DNA from: Gymnorhina tibicen
Taxonomy: Eukaryota; Chordata; Aves; Passeriformes; Artamidae
NCBI GenBank assembly: GCA_013399875.1
Contig: VXAZ01002274.1
Location: 195,527 to 259,526, forward strand
DNA: 64,000 nucleotides
Direction of reading: 5' to 3'
The first letter of the stretch is position 1. Each line of letters starts with the position of its first letter. This document shows, in pieces, positions 50,101 to 63,847 of the stretch. The notes beneath the pieces are model-generated. The model was not told where the DNA came from. It searched no databases and worked only from the letters and a program-made list of their open reading frames with translations. The position numbers and the translations under genes are program-made.

Positions 50101-53100
50101 ACAAACCTGATCTCTGAAGTTCTTGAAGAGGGCATTTAGCCTCAAGGTTTTAGCTCATGCAGTGAAGACACTAAAGCCAAACATGTTCCCTTCTGTCTGT
50201 GGGTCCTTTGTGCCCAAGAAACATCCATCAGTCCGGTGTGGAGAGCACGTGCCATAGCAGACTGTGCCTCTGCCTGGTCTCATGCACTGCCAGTGCAGGC
50301 AGCCATACCATTTGCAGTCTGAGGCCTGCATAAGATAAGTAGTCCTATTTGATGCAGGGAATAAAGAGATTTCCTTGGGTTTGAAACTGGTTGAGCCACA
50401 AACTCCACACCACAAGGCAAAATAACAGGAGAATGCCTTAACAGCCATGATGGACAGCAGTTCCTCTCTCACAGCTTCTGTCCCTGTAGACCATTAACAA
50501 AGCCCGTTCCAGACTCCAACATTTTCACCTTCAGCTTATTTAAATTTATTTCTTCAGATGAGAGTTGTTTTTCACTTTCCAGAGGAAATTCCTGATTGCC
50601 TGAAGACCCTCTGTATAATACTCACTGTGAGCTGCATTCCACAGGTCTCACTAGAATTTGAACGGCTTTGTTTTGCCCTTGAAAGCCTGTTCTGAGTTCC
50701 AGAAAGGAAGGGGAAATGATTGGGGCATTTGTGTCTTGCAGAAGCTGAAGCAAGACATGCTTATTTTTAATACAGGAAAGGGATTCTTTTGACAATATCC
50801 ATTCATTCTACCAATGACTGGATTAAAAAAAAAAAATCTTTATTACCCCTCCAGTGGCTGCTGCACAAATTATTTTTGCAGATGTACGTGGGTCTGGTTC
50901 AAATTGCTACAGCACTACAACTGTTGACAGAGTTGCTCTCATTTTGGGATGTCCCTTTCCACCAAAAGGGGATGAATTCACAATTTTCTCCTGAGTTGTC
51001 CACAATCCTCTTTTCTTAGATTGTATACTTGTCACACCTGAGTGTACAGTTCTGGCTAGTGCTCTTCAAGAAAGAGGAAGCAGGTGCAGGAGATAACCTA
51101 CTAAAAGTGGAAATAAGCTTTTATTTAGTAATAGATTGAAGTCATTCATCAGGAGGGAAAAAGAGGTATTTCAGCCAGAACTGAGTCAGAGAAAGGTATA
51201 GGGATAAACTGTGTCACAAGAGAATGTCAGGTGGAAAGTGTGGAGAAAGTTTAAATAACTGAGAGGAATAAGGTCCTTTTAAAGCTTTAGAACAGAAAAG
51301 ATGCAAGTTGTTACCTCTGAAAGAAGCATTAGATCTTCCCAGGCTGGATTGTATGATTCTTTCTGTAGATAACTGCAAGTTATGACCTGACATGTTTCCT
51401 GGTCCTAAATTTGACATTCAGCTGTCCTTCACTGATATTCATTACAAATCAGGACACTACTCTCCTTCTGGACGATGCTGTTGCAATTCTCCTTAAAGAG
51501 TCACAATGGCCCCTCCATTCCACATCTCTGGAATGCTGTGAACAAGTATTTCCAGCATCTTGTCAGTCCACCAGCCAGCCAGACTGCACCTAGGCCTACT
51601 TGTAAGGGTTTTTCTATAGCCATCCAAACAATTAAGCCCTTAACACAGACCAGTATTTTGTAGCAACCTCAGCAGCTCAAAAAGTGTTTCTCCAAACAAA
51701 CAAAAAAATTGACTGGCAGAAAAGAGAAAAAGACTATTTAAAAAAATACATCCATTTAGGACAAAAAAATAGTGGAGAAGCATAAGTATTAGCTCTAGAA
51801 ATACAACTGTAATAGTTGCTTTTATCACCATTATAAGCACCGAACTCAGCTTCGTGCCCCATCCCCATATAAAATTAACATTCAAGCTGTACTGGTTAAG
51901 TACACAGAGACACTTCTTCAAATAATCTTGATATAAATGTCTATTGCTATCATTTAGTGTACTGAATAAAGTGAAGAGTTTTCAAGAGCTTCTTGTAGGA
52001 GGCTGCAGACACAGGACAAGCCTCACCCCAGAGTACTAAAGGAAAACCATTTCAGCCAATCAAATCTATTTACATGTGTATTTATAAACTGGCATGATTT
52101 TTGAGCTACTAAAATTAGATTTAGATCTTTGCCTCCAATTTCCAAGTGAAATCGGTTCACTTGTTTCTAGGATGGTACAACATGATCTAAAATACACAAG
52201 GACAAACATTTTAGTCTTAGTCCTGCTGTCCAAAGGAAGTGGCAATTCAGAAATCATACTGGCCAGCTGTCCCTCTTACACCACCAATTTCAGCTAAATT
52301 CAACATCACCTGGCAGAAGTATCAGGACGGCTCCTTTTTATTCATATCTCTGAGTAAAAGCATGTGACCACAAAAAGACATCTGGCTTGCTGTCACGTAG
52401 GGAAGTAAAATACTCAGTAACATCATGATACAAGGAAGCTTTTAGTTTTACAATTTGGAGTGCCTTGTTTTCTTAATGAGCACCGAAAACCAGAAGTACA
52501 GCACAAGTCTTTTAAAAAGGAGCAGAGGTGGAGGAGCTACTGCATGAGCATAGCAACACAGGATCATCTTGCTTCAAAAACATTTTACTGTTTTGAAACA
52601 GTACACAAAGTCATAAAAAATAGCAATAGGCTTTGCCAAAAAAGCATCCAGAGGAGAAGAGGCAAGGAAAGAACAGAGAAGGAACAGTGGAAATAAATCT
52701 TTCCAAACAAAGTGACAAGTCCAAAAATAATGAGAACTAAAGTTCAAAGAAGAATTCCAAACTGAAGCAGAAAGAGAGAACAGCTATACACAGGCCATGA
52801 GGGCACTGGGGGTGCCTGTATGCTGGGGAGGGTACACAGCAAACATCTTGTGCTGCCTCTCAGCTACCATTAAGGGTTCAAATCAGGACATCAGCACTTG
52901 ACAGACGTTATTTAGAAATTCATGTTTATGCATCCTGCTATGATGTTTGACCCTCTGAGTTTTCAGATCCCATCACATACTTTAACCATCAAGATTGTTT
53001 TCCCCCTACACACTGAATTGAATTTCCAATTTTTTTCAAAGTCTGCAGTGATGGCAACCTCAACTTACATTTTGACACCTTCCAAGTTAGTGACAACTGG

Positions 53101-54255
53101 GTGGTCTGGCTGATATGTTCTACTTTCCCTTCCTTAGCCACACTTCCCAATGGCTTCCTTCTCACCTTTTATTCTCCTCACAATCAGGAGAGAAGGAAAC
53201 ACAAAGCAGCACAAACTCCACACACAACACGCAGAGGATGTGGTTAAAGGCAGAACTTTAACTATAGCTTCTGAGGCAGACCACAGGGTCACAGGCAGGG
53301 GATTAACTCCTTAGGAAGGCACAGCATTCCTTTGTTTTTCAACAGAATAAATACAACACAGCTGAGCTTAATACAAATGTGTTCACTACCGGATATAATA
53401 CACATACAGCAAACTCATTTAGCAGCATGATCTGTGTTCAGAGCTTACAGTTCTCTTCAGAGACAGGAAAAAAAAAGGGTGCTGAATCATGGTGCATGGC
53501 TTTGGGTGTTTCTCAGTTCAAACACCAGATATTTCCTTTGTGGAGCTCAAAGACAAGCAAGTAGCTTTCACACATACCAGGCTTGGCTACGTTAGTTGTC
53601 AAGGACAACCCATCCTTCCCCACCCACTGCAGCCAAAACCTCTTTTGCTTGCTCCTTGTGGATTTTTCATCTTTGCTGCTCCTTCACATTGTGTACTCTT
53701 ACTCTGCCCTTCCCTTCAACTGAAGGTATAGAGATACGAAACTGGCATAAGTTGAACAGATACAAATATAATAAAGCTTTTATAATAAAACACATTAGTG
53801 AAGAAATAAGAACTAGTTGAAGAAAGCATTCTGACTAATAATTGCAAGTCCCCCTTAGGAGTCATACAGCAGAGACTAAGTTAGGAATAAAACAGCAGCA
53901 GACAAAATTTGTCTACCTAGGCTTTCAGACATCTAGGACAGACCAGATTTTCTTCTCATTTCTTACAGAAACACTTCCTTTTGCTACAACAGGCCATTGA
54001 CACAGCTCTGTAGAAAGAAAAGACATTCCTACTTTTCATTATTTTTTTCCCAAATGAAGCACTGCCCCTACCTCAAAAGTACTGCCAACCCTTCTCCAAC
54101 AAAGTATCTCATAGGCTACAAGCTGGCCTAAGCCAAGGGTTTATGTAAGAGCAATGAACCACAGGCACTGGAGACATAATGACCCGCAGATATTGGCAGG
54201 TCCAGCTGTGATTTAAAAGGGATAAAGGAGGAGGTAGGGAGCTTTTGGGGCTTGA
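44186..54255. other. Long non-coding stretch, nothing firmly recognised
   Basis: Ten kilobases without a supportable gene. Contains an A-tract at about 48944-48957, a T-tract near 49066, a 12-bp AT palindrome (TATATTAATATA) at 47670-47681, and a plus-strand 82-codon frame (49891-50139) of unknown meaning. Confidence 0.5.
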
Positions 54256-54259
54256 AGAG

Positions 54260-54293
54260 AAAATGGAGGCTCTCCATTTTGGAGAAAATGGAG
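54260..54293. repeat. Small inverted and direct repeat of AAAATGGAG
   Basis: AAAATGGAG (54260-54268), a 3-nt loop GCT, its exact complement CTCCATTTT (54272-54280), then AAAATGGAG again at 54285-54293. A local hairpin with a duplicated arm; no element family assigned. Confidence 0.75.
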
Positions 54294-54299
54294 AAAAGG

Positions 54300-55144
54300 G
54301 GGCTGTGCTAAAAGATTTTTTTGTTTGTTTCTCTAGGCTCTCCTCTTTTGCTATCAAGTCTGGTTTTCTGGTTTTACACTACTGAGTAAGTGTGTTTTAT
54401 GTGCAGGTTCTTGTCTGTGCAATTGCTGGGGCACAGAACAGCTCATCTGATCCACCACAGCACAAGTTAAAAGGAGAGCGGAGGGTAAACTGTGTTTCTA
54501 AATCTGATCTTAGGTTCTTCACCATGGTTTGAAAAGGTTAAATCTCCAAGAGCCTCAGGCTAGATCCTGGCACAGCTGATGGAACAGCTATCTTAGTTGC
54601 AGGGGTGAGATAGCTCAAATGCTTGAAAATCCAGGCATGAAATGCAATTTATTAAGGCCAGAACTTTTTCTTTTCTGTAAAATTATCCCATACCAAAGTG
54701 TACTTTTAAAGCAATCCTCTATATATGTGCTCGTTCTCCCAGTGAAACAAGAAACGAATTGATCTGAGTTTCTAAATCAGCTGTAGAGGGGCAACAGAAG
54801 TGTCTTTATTTCTGCTTTGTAGTGGCAGAAGAAAGAGCCATATGTTAGTTGACTTTTTTGTATTGATCGCTCACAGTCCTTGTTATAAAGGCTGGCAGTT
54901 TTATTATTGCATCTCCTCAAAATAACAATGCTCTACATAAGAGGAAAGAAAGAAAGACTTCTGACTTGAGAATTATTTGTATTAAAGTAGTGCCCAGAGG
55001 CACTGACAAAATCCAGGACTCTTATGCTGGATGAGGTAGGAATGCAGGTTAAGAGACAGCTCTGCTGTAATGTTAATATTTGCTTATGCTATAATGAGTC
55101 AAGAGTCACCAGGGGGATTTCGTGTGAGGGGCTGAAGTGTAGGT
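54300..55144. other. Non-coding stretch, nothing recognised
   Basis: No gene or repeat family supported in this interval. Confidence 0.6.
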
Positions 55145-55248
55145 AGACTAAATGATGTGCCTGAGGTTACATGTGAGTTTTGAAGCAGAATCAGGAGATT
55201 AACCTGCCCCTCTTCAGGACAACATTGTGCTTCACCAAAAGACTATTC
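55145..55248 (-). mobile_element. Ancient SINE-like fragment (MIR/CORE type)
   Basis: The order 'gatgtgcctgaggttacatg', 'gaagcagaatcaggagatta', 'acctgcccctcttcaggaca', then 'ttgtgcttcacca' follows the widespread amniote motif series 'gacttgcccaaggtcaca', 'gtggcagagctgggatt', 'aacccaggtctcctgactc', 'gtgctctatccac' in reverse-complement MIR relics. The colinear match over about 100 bp makes this the second-best relic in the window. Confidence 0.5.
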
Positions 55249-58200
55249 TTTTTTCCCTTTAAAGGGCTCTAGTTGTGCCCAACCACTGTCTCAGCTCTCT
55301 AAAGCTGGTAGCTGCAAGTAATTCAAAAACACAAATGTTCTGACAAAGTAATTTTTAGCCTGTTAATTATTCCCAAACACATTCTTTCCCCTTCAAGTGG
55401 AACTAGATGACATCAAAGCTGTTTGAGGGATGGAGGAACACTTGAAGTATTAGCAAGAACAATGGAACAAACTATCCATTTTATTCCAATTAATTTAAAG
55501 GGGAAAAGGCTGGAGATTGTCCAAGTTTCACCTTGAGCACTGATAACAGAAAAAGTCAAGACAGTGTTGTGGGAGTCCCAAATTACCCATCTCTGCTAGA
55601 TTATACTAGTATCTTAGAAAGGGAAATGCATGGCTAAAAACATTGCTTGGAGATTGCAGGGAGCTCTCAAACTCAATGGGCTCCAAAATAAATGATCTAC
55701 CACACATACACAGTCTGGTGTAAAATTGGGAATATTGAAATTAGAGAGAAAAATGGGCAAAGAAGAATCCCACTTGGAAATGAAGGCTGTATTACCTGAA
55801 TCTATTATTATAGACACAGAAGGTAATAGGGGAATGATGGGATAGAGAAACAGTTTCTACAGCATCCAGCTGAGATGAATATTCACTTCTAGTGATGGAT
55901 TTGTCTCTTTGGTTTTGACCTCTTGAAGCCCTAAGAAAGACCTAAGAAAACCTGTGGACTGATAAAATCCTTCTGGACTGACTTTACTAGAATAAGTGCT
56001 GAGTGAGGGTTGAAAAGGTTCCTGCCTTAATTTCAGCCACATTAGCTTTCTAATGCTGGATTGAGCCATGCTTTAATTACAGGGCAAAATCCTCTAATGG
56101 GAGTTTAGACATGCACTCACTTAGCGGAGAACAGCAGGGTCAAATGTGTCACTCCCTTCCCCTTCCTCTTTCTGCCAGTGCTAATTTGGTGGAAGGGGCA
56201 TGAAAGCACTCTCTGGAGAAGCAGAGATTTCTCTCCTTTTCTGTGTAGTTTTGATGTAGACATAAAAGTAACACCTGGTTGAATCATGTAAGGCCTGAAT
56301 GTGAGTCTAATGAAGTCATCACTGGAGCCAGGGCAGGGAAAATATAGCTCTAGGGAGAAGTGTTAGAAGGAACATTGAAGGAAGTGAGATATGATAAATC
56401 ATGCTTTTATTTGTGGTAAGGCATTTTGCAGTCTCACATGGAGAAGGAGGCAATCACTATTAGAAAAACAGTTACGGTGGGGGAAGCCCCCACAAGATGC
56501 AAAAGAAATTATTTTCTGTGTGATTTGATGGATGATCTGCTGTCTGCTCCAACAAACCAGAGAGCCAGAGCACCAGGTCTTGTGCAAAATCTTGTTGATA
56601 AGCTTCTGCATGCCTGCTTACAAATAACAAACACGCTCTGGCCCAGTGGTCAAAGACCGTGTATATAAAGTCCTGGTGCACAGCTCATTTACCTGGCCAA
56701 GGACTAGCACAACACCGTGGAGATCCCTGTTTAAAGGGACAGAATGTTAATCCGTCGTGCAAGGCATACAAATCCTCCCCAAATGCAGTGACTGCTGTGT
56801 TACTTGGGCTCCCAAGGGTAGCGAAGTCTCATATCAGAACCTTTCATCTGGTCTGAGGCCTGGGGGCATGAGTGACTCTAGGCTGTTCCTGTGCTCTGCC
56901 TAAATAAGGCTATGTCAGGCATTGCCAGTGCTGGCTGTATGCTCAGAAGCATAGAGCAGAATATTATTGCTAGGAGACTGAACTTTGCAGAGTTAGGCTT
57001 CTGAATTTAAGTGGCTAGAACTGAGCTGGGGAGTGGAACCATTTGTATTATCATTTTAAACAAACAACTCAGTTTTTATGCAGCATTTTTTAACAGGGGA
57101 GATCTATAAATAGGTTTTTTCCTTAATGTTATTGACAAGAAACATGCGTGGACAATATTACAACTTCATGCATCAACAACTTTGAAATGAAAATAAGGCT
57201 GTGTCTGAAGTACAGTCTAAATGACTAAAGGCATTTTGATTCTTTTCAGCTCAAAATGGCAAGAAAATGTCAACAGCACAATAGTTGAATTTCATAGTCT
57301 AGTGGCATCATTTTACACTAATTTCTGAATTTTTGGTTGCTGGCTTAGCTGTCCCAGTAACGTGACCAAAATCACAGCTCTGCTACTTTTTGAGCTTCAG
57401 GAGATGCTGTTCAGACTGCAGGCTCTTCAGCTGCTGCTTCAGTATGAATGGTCTTTTAAATGAATTTATTTTCCTGAATGAACATTTTAAAAATTTCTTG
57501 CTAATAAGTAAAGCAGTCTCAGAGTAGTGAGGATATGTATTAAATGTACTCCGATACCATATAACAATACCAGATGGGATCTTCTAAACATAAGTACCTG
57601 GAAACAGAGGGCAAGTGCCTGTGGGTACTGAGACTGCTGCACAATCTCGCTGCAATCTATTAAACAGAACTTCACTTGAATTGTTCAGCAAAGACAAAAA
57701 ATCAGGGTGTTTCGTAATTGTTATTTCATTCCATTCTTCTTGTAGGTTGTCTTTGCAATGGAGGTCAAATTCAAGTCGGCTGTAGGACCTAAAACGTGAG
57801 TGTAATCACTTCAGCTGGAAAACTAGGTATAAGGCCGGTATCTGTTCTAAAAAATCTATCATTAAAAAAAGAAATTTTTGGAGCTTTCTATAACCCAGAA
57901 TGAGTTTCACGATTTGAGACCTTCTATTTCCAAAAGAAACTGGAACTAAAAGAATGGCAACAAACCAAGTCAGACCTTTACAGGAATGTCCCGACTAGCA
58001 TGGAGGAAATAATACAGCTCTACAGAAAACAGAACTTAAAGGTCTGGAGTTTTAGTAGGGTACAAACTGGGAACATGAATTGGAAGCAGTGCTAAATTCA
58101 GGAAACAAAAATAAAAGAGTGGCTCTATTTGCTCTCGCTAAACCCGGTGTAAATCTGGAGTTATTCCATGAAAGCTGTGGTGTTAAAGAACCTTTATGAC

Positions 58201-60084
58201 TTTCACTTGGATCTTCAGGATGATGCATCTCAGTGCTACCTCCTTGCATAGCAGAGCAGGTCTCTGACACCCACACAAATTAGGAGGGTTCTGACTAGGA
58301 ATACCCTGGCAAACAAAGTGGAAGGAGTGGTCTTGACTGGTTTTCATCTTGAAATTGTGAGCTTTGTTCACTGAGCTCTAGAGCTGCATGCCCATCCCAG
58401 CAGAAAGGAGACAGAAGAGGACCGTGCCTCTAGGGTACCACTATCTGAATTTGGATGATGCAAAAAGAAGGTTTTAGGTGTGAACTCAGGGTGGTTGGAG
58501 GTAGATCTGAGCAAGCAGAGGACAGAGGTGGAGCCACTGCAGTGCCCCAAAGTGGTGACATGATTTCTGGCAGTGGTGATAAAAGCACAAAGGAATTTCT
58601 GGGAAAATTATTTTCAGTGGCTGCTTCTGGATCCTGATGTGATTTATTTCACCTGAACCCATTATTGAAACTATTTTGTATCTCTGCACATTTGTCCATA
58701 TCTGAGAGGAAGCACTGCAATAGACCTGAGAGAGGATTGATCTCCTCTTGTTCCTAATAGGGTTTTCTCATCCAAAAGTTCCTTTGTTCTTAGAGTCAGA
58801 AAAGAATAATATTACCTTGCACCTTCTTTTTTCCCGGGTGATAGGATTATATTCCAGCAGGCACTCTCCTGCAGAGGGCCACCAGAATATAGTTTCTTCA
58901 AGAACAAATTATTTTAAAAGATCAAAACATCCAGGAGGAATTATCTTGGCTGCCCTTTAAAAATCTTTCTTCCTCATCTTCTCCCTTTCTTATTTTTTCT
59001 CATTCCTCTCCTGTAAAATGAAGCTTTTTTTTTTTTTTTGGCAGAAACAGTGGCAGATCCAAAATGTATGAGCTGAGAACAGGATCCTTGGCAGGAGAGA
59101 GATGGAACCTGGTGCCCATGTCCATGTCTCTCTATCATGTTGAGCAGGGAAGTGACCACAGTGGAGCCCGAAATTAAGCACACTGTTGTTGCTGTGAGAT
59201 TTTGTTGTTGTTGTTACAATTGTTGTCTCAAAGAAGCAGAGCTGTATAGAGGAGGTGGAACAGCAAATGCTGCAGATGGAAGGAAATTAAAAAAAAATAT
59301 TTTGCAGATTAGTTTGAGGAGTAGGAATGGTCCACTAGGCAGGGTATCAAACCACAGTGAGCTGGAGAGCTTAAGGCAATTTGCTGAAGTATAGTTTATA
59401 GTTCCTGTGGCTTTTCCAAGTTGAGATTTTGCCCAAAAGATAAGAGCTTTCTTAATATATGTGCAGGTAAATTGAGGACATCTCAGAATTGTGAAAAGAG
59501 GGAAGCAGGAAGCAGCGTAAAATTGTGATGTGCTGGATTTCAGGCATGACCTTGGAACTTGTTGTGAATTCAGCATCCAGTTCACCCAGACTAGCTGGTG
59601 TTCCGTGCCTAAGAAGATTTGAGTCTGAGAATCTACTAGAAAACAAGTTTCCTCCAGCACAGCTGGTCTCTGGCATGTTGTTCAGGATGAGATAGAGACT
59701 TTAGATATACTCAGGGTGGCTCACTGTAGGAATAGGTGGATATAATGACTTCCAGATCCGGATATGGAAATGCTGGAAATAGATTGTCCCCACCAAGGAA
59801 TCTGCCCCAAGGGGGGCTGGAACAGCAAGTTGTTTGTTTAACTATGTTGCTGTAACACACCAGAAGGTCACTGCCTGTTGGTTGTAAGTGGATAGCATGG
59901 GATTGTAGCTGCCCTCTCTGTTTTATATTGCTAAATAGATTGGAAAGGGAGTCTGACTACTGAGGTGGTTTTTCTCTGAAAGATGACAAACTTTTTGACT
60001 CCTATCTTTTTGTCCTGGGACAAAATCTGTTGTGTCAGATTTTTATTCTGATGGATGCAGTGTATCAGAATGATAACAGGTAAA
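55249..60084. other. Non-coding stretch, nothing recognised
   Basis: Contains a T-tract at about 59025-59039 and a (TTG)n run near 59202-59216. The minus-strand 148-codon frame at 59214-59660 has no motif or splice support. Confidence 0.55.
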
Positions 60085-60215
60085 GAATGAACAGCTTTGT
60101 AGCTCTATCATTGTCTGGCAAGGCAACTATTCGTCGATTGTTTGATCTCTCTTGACCTCAGCTTCACTGTCTGTACAATGGCAATAATGATATCAGTTGC
60201 TTTTATAAAAAGCTG
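60085..60215 (+). mobile_element. Ancient MIR SINE fragment
   Basis: The core 'cttgacctcagcttcactgt', 'ctgtacaatggcaataatga' closely parallels the MIR consensus 'cctctctgagcctcagtttc', 'ctcatctgtaaaatggggataataat'. Upstream, 'tgtagctctatcattgtctg' and 'gcaaggcaac' match 'tagctgtgtgaccttgggcaagttac'. Several colinear blocks in the right order over more than 100 bp give the best MIR support in the window. Confidence 0.65.
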
Positions 60216-61099
60216 AACGATAAGGACTGATAAGGACTATCTGATAGTAGTCCTGCAGTTATTATTTAGAATTGCTCCTCTGCTTCATTTGCTTTTATGC
60301 TATCTTAAACCTTGTCACTGATTTCTTTCCTGGTTTGTTGGGGCTCTGTATGAAGGAAATGTGTTGGGATTAATCCAAACCACGTCTTCATCCTGTCTTA
60401 TCAAAGTGAAATCACTTTGTAAGACATTTTAGGTTCAGCAAGGCCTATTTGCTTTTGAGCTCCTGGAATTAAAGCAAATAAGGTAGGATGTGGAGGAGTG
60501 GGAGGAGGTCTCCTTTCTCTGTGCTGTGACTCAGCACTGCGGTGGGTCGAGGAATCCCACCCTCAACTCATCCTGTGTCTCCTCCTGTCAGGCACTAGTG
60601 CAGAATTTCCAGTGGTTACCTGTGAGAGGAATCTCTTCCTTCCCAGCTTTGTGTCATGTGCTACCACTGGAAATTTCCATAAAATATTATTAGAATGAAT
60701 TTCATTTAAATTAGATTGCACTACCTGGATTTGACTTCTCAAGGCAAAAACTATTCCTCAACAGTACAATTTTTTTGAAGGCCCAGCTTTGTTCCCCACT
60801 TACATAATGGACCTATCCTGAATTAAATCCAGCTGAAAGTCTGCCTTTGAAAGACTTGAGGCCCATCAGCATTCAGAGACTCTCAAGGTACAGAAATTTG
60901 GCAGCAGCTGTGCATGCCTTCACACTCCAGTGTTGTCCCTTGAAGGGGGAAGGCCTGCCAGTTATTGCGTGTTATTCTACAATTAACCCTGTTGGGAGAA
61001 ATGTCTGTGCCATCATGGATTGCAACTGTAAAGCTTGTAACAAATCATCACAATGCAATCAACCCTACCAGTGCTGAAAACCTTCCCTTTTCTCTCTGG
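60216..61099. other. Non-coding stretch, nothing recognised
   Basis: Starts with a small tandem (GATAAGGACT twice, near 60220-60238). Two overlapping plus-strand frames at 60490-60698 are unassigned. Confidence 0.55.
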
Positions 61100-61330
61100 G
61101 GTATTTAAAATTTCATTTGTTATGCACATTTTTTCCTTTATATGTTTTATTATTAATAATAATGCAATAATGATGAAAAGATCCTCGAAGAAGCCTCAGG
61201 AAAGGAATTTTATAAACATTACCGTGGAATAAAATAAGCACATTCCATTTTATCAGGATATTTTCCATTATAAATGGCCAGCTTTCTCATCACTCTGCCA
61301 ACAGCTATGCCTGCCATCTGTTCACTGATG
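61100..61330. promoter_or_regulatory. Candidate AT-rich regulatory element
   Basis: ATTATTAATAATAATGCAATAATG and following TAAA/TTTAT-rich sequence is succeeded by an E-box (CATCTG, about 61316) in a non-repetitive context. Resembles a conserved enhancer in texture only. Confidence 0.2.
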
Positions 61331-61782
61331 TCATACTATAAAGTTCACTCACAAAACTGCTTGTTGGGAAGTCCAGGGTTCTGCTAGAGAAGTTTTGTTT
61401 ATGAATAAATATGCTTGCACCACTTGAGTTCTGGGGTTGTTTTATGAAATAAATTTAATTTGTTTTAGAGCTCAGATTACTGTCTTCACTATACAAAGAT
61501 AATGACCAATGTTTTTTGAAATTATTGGAGATTTTGACTCTTTATATTATGGAGGAATAGCATTGATGGAACAACTGTTGGACATCTTGAGAGAGAGAAT
61601 CCAGGAACTGGGTTTTCATAAAGTGCGGTACATTTGTCTTCTGGAAAATAGACTCAGTCCAGCATGCTAAATTGGGCATCTTAAACTATTAATTTATGCC
61701 TAAGAAAATACAGGTCAGATCTGGCTAGCAAGTGAAAGGGGAGGGGAGAGAGCTGTGCCAGTGAAAAAAGATAATTTTATTT
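61331..61782. other. Non-coding stretch, nothing recognised
   Basis: No exon or repeat recognised. Confidence 0.6.
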
Positions 61783-61835
61783 GAAAGAATGAGAGAGAGA
61801 AGAAAGAAGAGAGAGAAAGTCAAGGAAGCAAGGTA
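61783..61835 (+). repeat. Purine-rich GA/GAAA tract
   Basis: An almost pure A/G strand of about 50 bases (GAAAGAATGAGAGAGAGAAG and continuing) of the kind that forms polypurine simple repeats. Confidence 0.75.
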
Positions 61836-63847
61836 GCAGATATCCCCCCCAATTCCCCCACTTCAATTTTTAGAAAAACCCACAGAAATTCCAGGTGGGA
61901 AATGAAAATGTTATGGTTTCAACACTTCCTCTCTCCCAGGAAGAAGTTGGAATTTTACTTGGAAATGGCAACAAAAACATAATGGAAACTTGATGTCAGG
62001 GTACTGCTCTGGCCAAGCTCAGCCTTGGCCAGAGCACACTTTCCATCATGTATCATCACCAGTGTCTGGTCCTTCTGAACTCAGAGGCATCCACACCTTT
62101 CCTTCATCACTGCAGTCACAGCAGCACCAAGCTGTGTCTTGTTAACTTCTGTTATCTTCCCCTGTTGCCCCAACCTTGGCCAGCCTGCTGCTCCCAAAAT
62201 GCTTCCAGTGAACCTGCTCCTTCTGCCTGGGATATGCAGACTGCATGATCTGAAAACCAGGCAGGCTGGACTGGTAGGAATTAGAATGTAGCCTGGGCCA
62301 GGAGTGGTGAGGACACAAATGCAGTCAGAGGAACAAATTCCTGGGCTTTGAGATGGTGTCAGGTTTTGGGTGGAAGTATAGAAGCAGGTGTCCATGGTGG
62401 GGTAGGGGTAGGAAGACGTAGATGTCAGAGTCATGCTGGCTGGTGTGGGGAGCTTTTCTCATCCCCACATGAGGTGAAGGCACTCTGACTCCTGATCAAC
62501 ACCCTGTGTGTGTCTGTAGAGAGGATCTCCCATGGGACTTCCTTGCTAGGGAAGACATGCTAACATGGCTCGGTGAGATGTGGACTCCTGGTATGCACCA
62601 CGGAGCTTGGAAGAAATGTTAGCCCAGGAAGGCATGCGGTGACAGGTGTTCCTTGGTGTAGACCATAAAACACTATGGGCACAGACAGAAGCTGCTTCTG
62701 AGCTTCTCCCCCAGGATGTGCTGCCAGGTCATCCATGGTACCTCAGCCCTGGTGCTGTGGTCTTGAGTAGGATCCTGTAGCCAGTTTCTGTTTCATGACC
62801 AGACTTGCAGCTTGTTTCTTTACACACAGAACACTGACGTTAGCACAGAAATAAAATACTAGGACTTTGGGAAGAAAAAGAGCACTGGAGACCCTGTTTC
62901 TTAAGAGAAGACAGGGAACTTGGCTTGCTTTTTTTTTTTTTTTCAGGAAAACAAGGGCCAAGAAAGTTTCCGTGGCTATGCTGAGGTTGGAGAAAGTAAG
63001 ATGCCAGAAGGGGAAGAGCTATTTAAGCTGAAGTAAAAATGTTTCATACCAGAAGGCAAAAAGATAAATGTGGCCAGGAATAAACTAGAACTGGAAAGGA
63101 GAGAATTTCTGACCATTTGAGGAGTAAAGTTCTGGCCTCCTCAGAAGAGGAGTAGGGATGAAGAATCCCACTTGCCCTCTGGTGGAGCTTTCTCCTATAT
63201 AAGAAGAGAACAACATGCTTATTAGAAGACATGTGGTCCCAGGAGGACTGAAAGGGATAAGACATCCCCATGTTTTCTGTTCTCCTGCCTCACGAAGATG
63301 AAGTATTTGGCCCTGGTTTCTGAAGCATCTCCCTGCTGAATCCAACATCGTTGCCTATCTAATTTGGAACACCACATTTGTAATTAAGTCTCGGGCAAGA
63401 CTTCAGTAAGTGGCCCTAAAAAGCCTTTTTTTTTTGTCCTTGGCCAAATCCCAGATCACTGAAGAAAGCAGCGCAGAAGCTAAAAATTAGTCAATTTAAT
63501 AGAAAATGGGAAATGTTCCTGTGTCAAGTGTGCATCTGTGCCTCTTTATATATCCTAGTCTAAATATAGGTGCTCTGAGGGCTTGCTACAGATAACTGGA
63601 AAAAGGAAGGTGAAAAGAAAGAAGCCACTTAATTTCCTCTTGCCCTTCCTCCAGCCTTCACAGTGTTTGCAACCCCCACCCCATCTGTGCCAGTTTAACC
63701 CCTTGAAGGCTCTGCAGAGTGAAGCCACAAACCTGGGAGGATTGGAGGAAATCCCACCTGCAAAGTCAAGTGGCAAGGAAATGCTTTTCTTTTTTAATCG
63801 CTGGGCTTAATCCTGCTGTTTCTAAACACTGTTGGAGGCTGGAGTTC
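61836..63847. other. Non-coding stretch, nothing recognised
   Basis: A T-run ending in CAG at about 62930-62946 looks like a splice acceptor but leads into no supportable exon. The minus-strand 117-codon frame at 62081-62434 is unassigned. Confidence 0.55.

Noticed and set aside
51300..51370. CR1 LINE 3' end (TGTATGATTCTTTCTG)
   Set aside because: CR1 tails carry tandem ATTCTATG-type octamers; only one loosely similar word is present and the upstream sequence does not match CR1.
59020..59045. T-tract as a minus-strand poly(A) tail
   Set aside because: No AATAAA lies in the expected position on the minus strand, unlike the tract at 37.96 kb.
62926..62950. Strong T-tract plus CAG, like a splice acceptor
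   Set aside because: No supportable exon follows; T-runs ending in CAG are frequent by chance.
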